Shown piece after piece: positions 62,798 through 64,000 of a stretch of DNA of 64,000 nt. The position numbers and the translations under genes were made by a program. The notes under the pieces are model-generated. The model searched no databases. It worked only from the letters and a program-made list of their open reading frames with translations, and had not been told where the DNA came from. This DNA is from Streptomyces violaceusniger (GTDB lineage Bacteria; Actinomycetota; Actinomycetes; Streptomycetales; Streptomycetaceae), in contig BJHW01000002.1 in assembly GCA_005405945.1 (NCBI GenBank), forward strand, positions 2,356,001 to 2,420,000. Direction: 5' to 3'. Numbering within the stretch: the first letter of the stretch is position 1; every line of letters starts with the position of its first letter.

Positions 62798-63721
62798 GTG
62801 CGTACGTCTCTCCTGCGGCGGTCGGCGGTCGCCGTCCTCGGTGCCTTGGTGGCTACCGTCGCGGCTGGCAACCTCCTGTCCGGCCCGGGCACCGCATCGG
62901 CGGCTCCGGCCGCCGAAAGCCAGTCGGTCCGGCTCCACAACGTCCGGCTGGCGCAGACCGACCTGAACGGTCTGGCCTATCCCGCGGGCAGGGTCGACGG
63001 GATCAGCGGCCCCCGTACGAAGGCGGCAGCCCGCACGTTCCAGAGCGACCGATGTCTGAGCGTCGACGGCATCGTCGGGCCGCAGACCCTCGGCAGTCTC
63101 AAGGATGTGGTCAAGAAGGTCCAGGCCAAGGCGGGAGCTGCCCCCAACGGCCTGTACGGGCCTTCCACGGCGAACGCCGTCAAGGCCTACCAGCGCAAGC
63201 ACCAGCTGGCGGTGGACGGCATTGCCGGGCCCGACACGATGAAGTCGATGGGCATCGCCCGGACCGTCTCAAGCTGCAAGGCCACCGACGGGATCCGCTC
63301 CCGGGTCGTCCAGGCTGCCAGGGGCCAGCTGGGCACCAGGGAGAACGCAAGCAATTGCGTTCCGGGCAAGCCCTACAGCATCTGCGACAGCTGGTGCGCC
63401 GCCTTCGCGACCTGGGTCTGGCGTCAGGCCGGCGCGCAGATCCCCTCGATCAACCTCGTACCGGGCGTTTACGACTGGGCGGTCAGCCACCACAAGTGGG
63501 CGGGACCCAGCCAGCTGGCATCCGCCAAGCCCGGCGACCTGATCATCTACGGCAGCGCCTCCAACCGCTACCACATCGGCGTCGTCGAGCGGGCCAACGG
63601 CAGCACCGCCAGCGTCATCTCCGGCAACACCTCCGACCCCAGCGGCTCCGGCCGGGACGGCGTGTACGCCAAGAGCCTCTCGCTGACCACCCAGAACTTC
63701 TACGGCCTGGTGCGCCTGTAG
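62798..63721 (+). CDS. Secreted peptidoglycan-binding protein with CHAP-like domain
   Basis: About 307 residues from GTG 62798 (AAAGGA upstream; ATG 62783 is an alternative). Signal peptide RTSLLRRSAVAVLGALVATV cleaved near ASAAPAA. Two PG_binding_1 repeats (VDGISGPRTKAAARTFQSDR; APNGLYGPSTANAVKAYQRK) precede a CHAP-type amidase/endopeptidase domain with probable Cys in DSWCAAFATWVWRQAG and His in NRYHIGVVERANGS. Likely cell-wall hydrolase acting outside the cell. Confidence 0.88.
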   Translation: MRTSLLRRSAVAVLGALVATVAAGNLLSGPGTASAAPAAESQSVRLHNVRLAQTDLNGLAYPAGRVDGISGPRTKAAARTFQSDRCLSVDGIVGPQTLGSLKDVVKKVQAKAGAAPNGLYGPSTANAVKAYQRKHQLAVDGIAGPDTMKSMGIARTVSSCKATDGIRSRVVQAARGQLGTRENASNCVPGKPYSICDSWCAAFATWVWRQAGAQIPSINLVPGVYDWAVSHHKWAGPSQLASAKPGDLIIYGSASNRYHIGVVERANGSTASVISGNTSDPSGSGRDGVYAKSLSLTTQNFYGLVRL

Positions 63722-63924
63722 CCACCGTGATCACCCGGTGCCGCCAGCCTTGACGACAACGGGGCGGCGTGAGGGGCCGCTGGGGTGCGCTGCTTCCTGG
63801 AGCAGTCCTGCGGCTCTCCGCCCTCGCGGGCCCTGCAGAGGGCGCAGCCCGGCGATGGCAGGCGGACCTGTCACCGGACCCGATTCGCAATCCAACCGAC
63901 GTATCTACGGGAGGGGAACATCCC
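63722..63924. other. Intergenic
   Basis: No coding signal; no clear terminator. A GGGAGGGG ribosome site for the next gene lies at its end. Confidence 0.4.
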
Positions 63925-64000
63925 ATGACACTGCTCAAGAAAATCATGCTCGGCGCTTCAGCGCTTGCGCTTGGCTGCGGGTTACTCGCGGCAACCCCCG
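63925..64000 (+). CDS. Exported protein, 5' end only
   Basis: ATG 63925 follows GGGAGGGG. The 25 visible codons read MTLLKKIMLGASALALGCGL then LAATP, a Sec signal peptide. The gene runs out of the window. Confidence 0.65.
   Translation, partial: MTLLKKIMLGASALALGCGLLAATP

Noticed and set aside
1..64000. tRNA or rRNA genes as integration sites
   Set aside because: No cloverleaf-like or conserved rRNA sequence was seen by eye near any recombinase gene; a dedicated scan could still find one.

Overview
The window is high-GC actinobacterial DNA, almost certainly from Streptomyces: codon choice is strongly GC-biased, GTG starts are common, and the families present (DoxX, Tn3-type Streptomyces transposase tail, AfsR/NB-ARC-like fragment, MmyB-like XRE regulator, NF041680-type transposase) are typical. 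The density of insertion sequences and truncated genes suggests a chromosome arm, genomic island or large plasmid. No rRNA, tRNA or CRISPR array was seen.

Layout. 0-3.5 kb: three medium-chain reductases and a DoxX membrane protein. 4-5.4 kb: an Lrp/AsnC regulator with an IS5-family element 31 bp upstream of its start. 5.8-11.2 kb: a minus-strand one-carbon operon (metF-like, purU, ligM-like O-demethylase, folD) behind an AraC regulator. 11.3-18.3 kb: SnoaL-like protein, three IS110-family elements, IS110 remnants and a CadD cadmium exporter. 18.4-21.4 kb: a large alpha/beta-hydrolase with beta modules plus a small partner. 22.1-26.8 kb: a Tn5053/Tn552-type transposon (tniA, tniB, tniQ, tniR with a res-like region), followed by a Ser/Thr kinase. 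28.7-34.7 kb: remnants, an alpha/beta hydrolase, a secreted I36-like protein and a stack of IS630 and two IS701-type elements. 34.7-41 kb: an aromatic ring-cleavage operon (FAD monooxygenase, extradiol dioxygenase, hydrolase, two FAH-family enzymes) with a divergent IclR regulator. 41.2-42.9 kb: divergent SDR/XRE pair. 43-48.2 kb: tni-like remnants, IS5 copies, a secreted unknown and an NF041680 element. 48.2-53.2 kb: a Tn554-like element (tnpA, tnpB, tnpC) lying inside an IS5-family transposase gene. 53.2-58.7 kb: transposon-associated unknowns, an MFS transporter, a TGT...ACA mini-element and chimeric gene fragments. 58.7-64 kb: small secreted proteins, an unknown gene, a decayed tyrosine recombinase and a divergent pair of peptidoglycan-binding proteins.

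Biology. The clearest system is methoxy-aromatic catabolism. A LigM-type enzyme would move the methyl group to tetrahydrofolate; MetF, FolD and PurU together could oxidise it to formate and regenerate free folate. The second operon can hydroxylate, cleave and hydrolyse an aromatic ring.

Caution. Many otherwise well-conserved genes are broken by one-base shifts, nearly all consistent with a single missing base and several beside G or C runs. Systematic sequencing or assembly error is the simplest explanation, so these genes are annotated as one CDS spanning the shift; genes that are truncated or carry nonsense codons are called pseudogenes.
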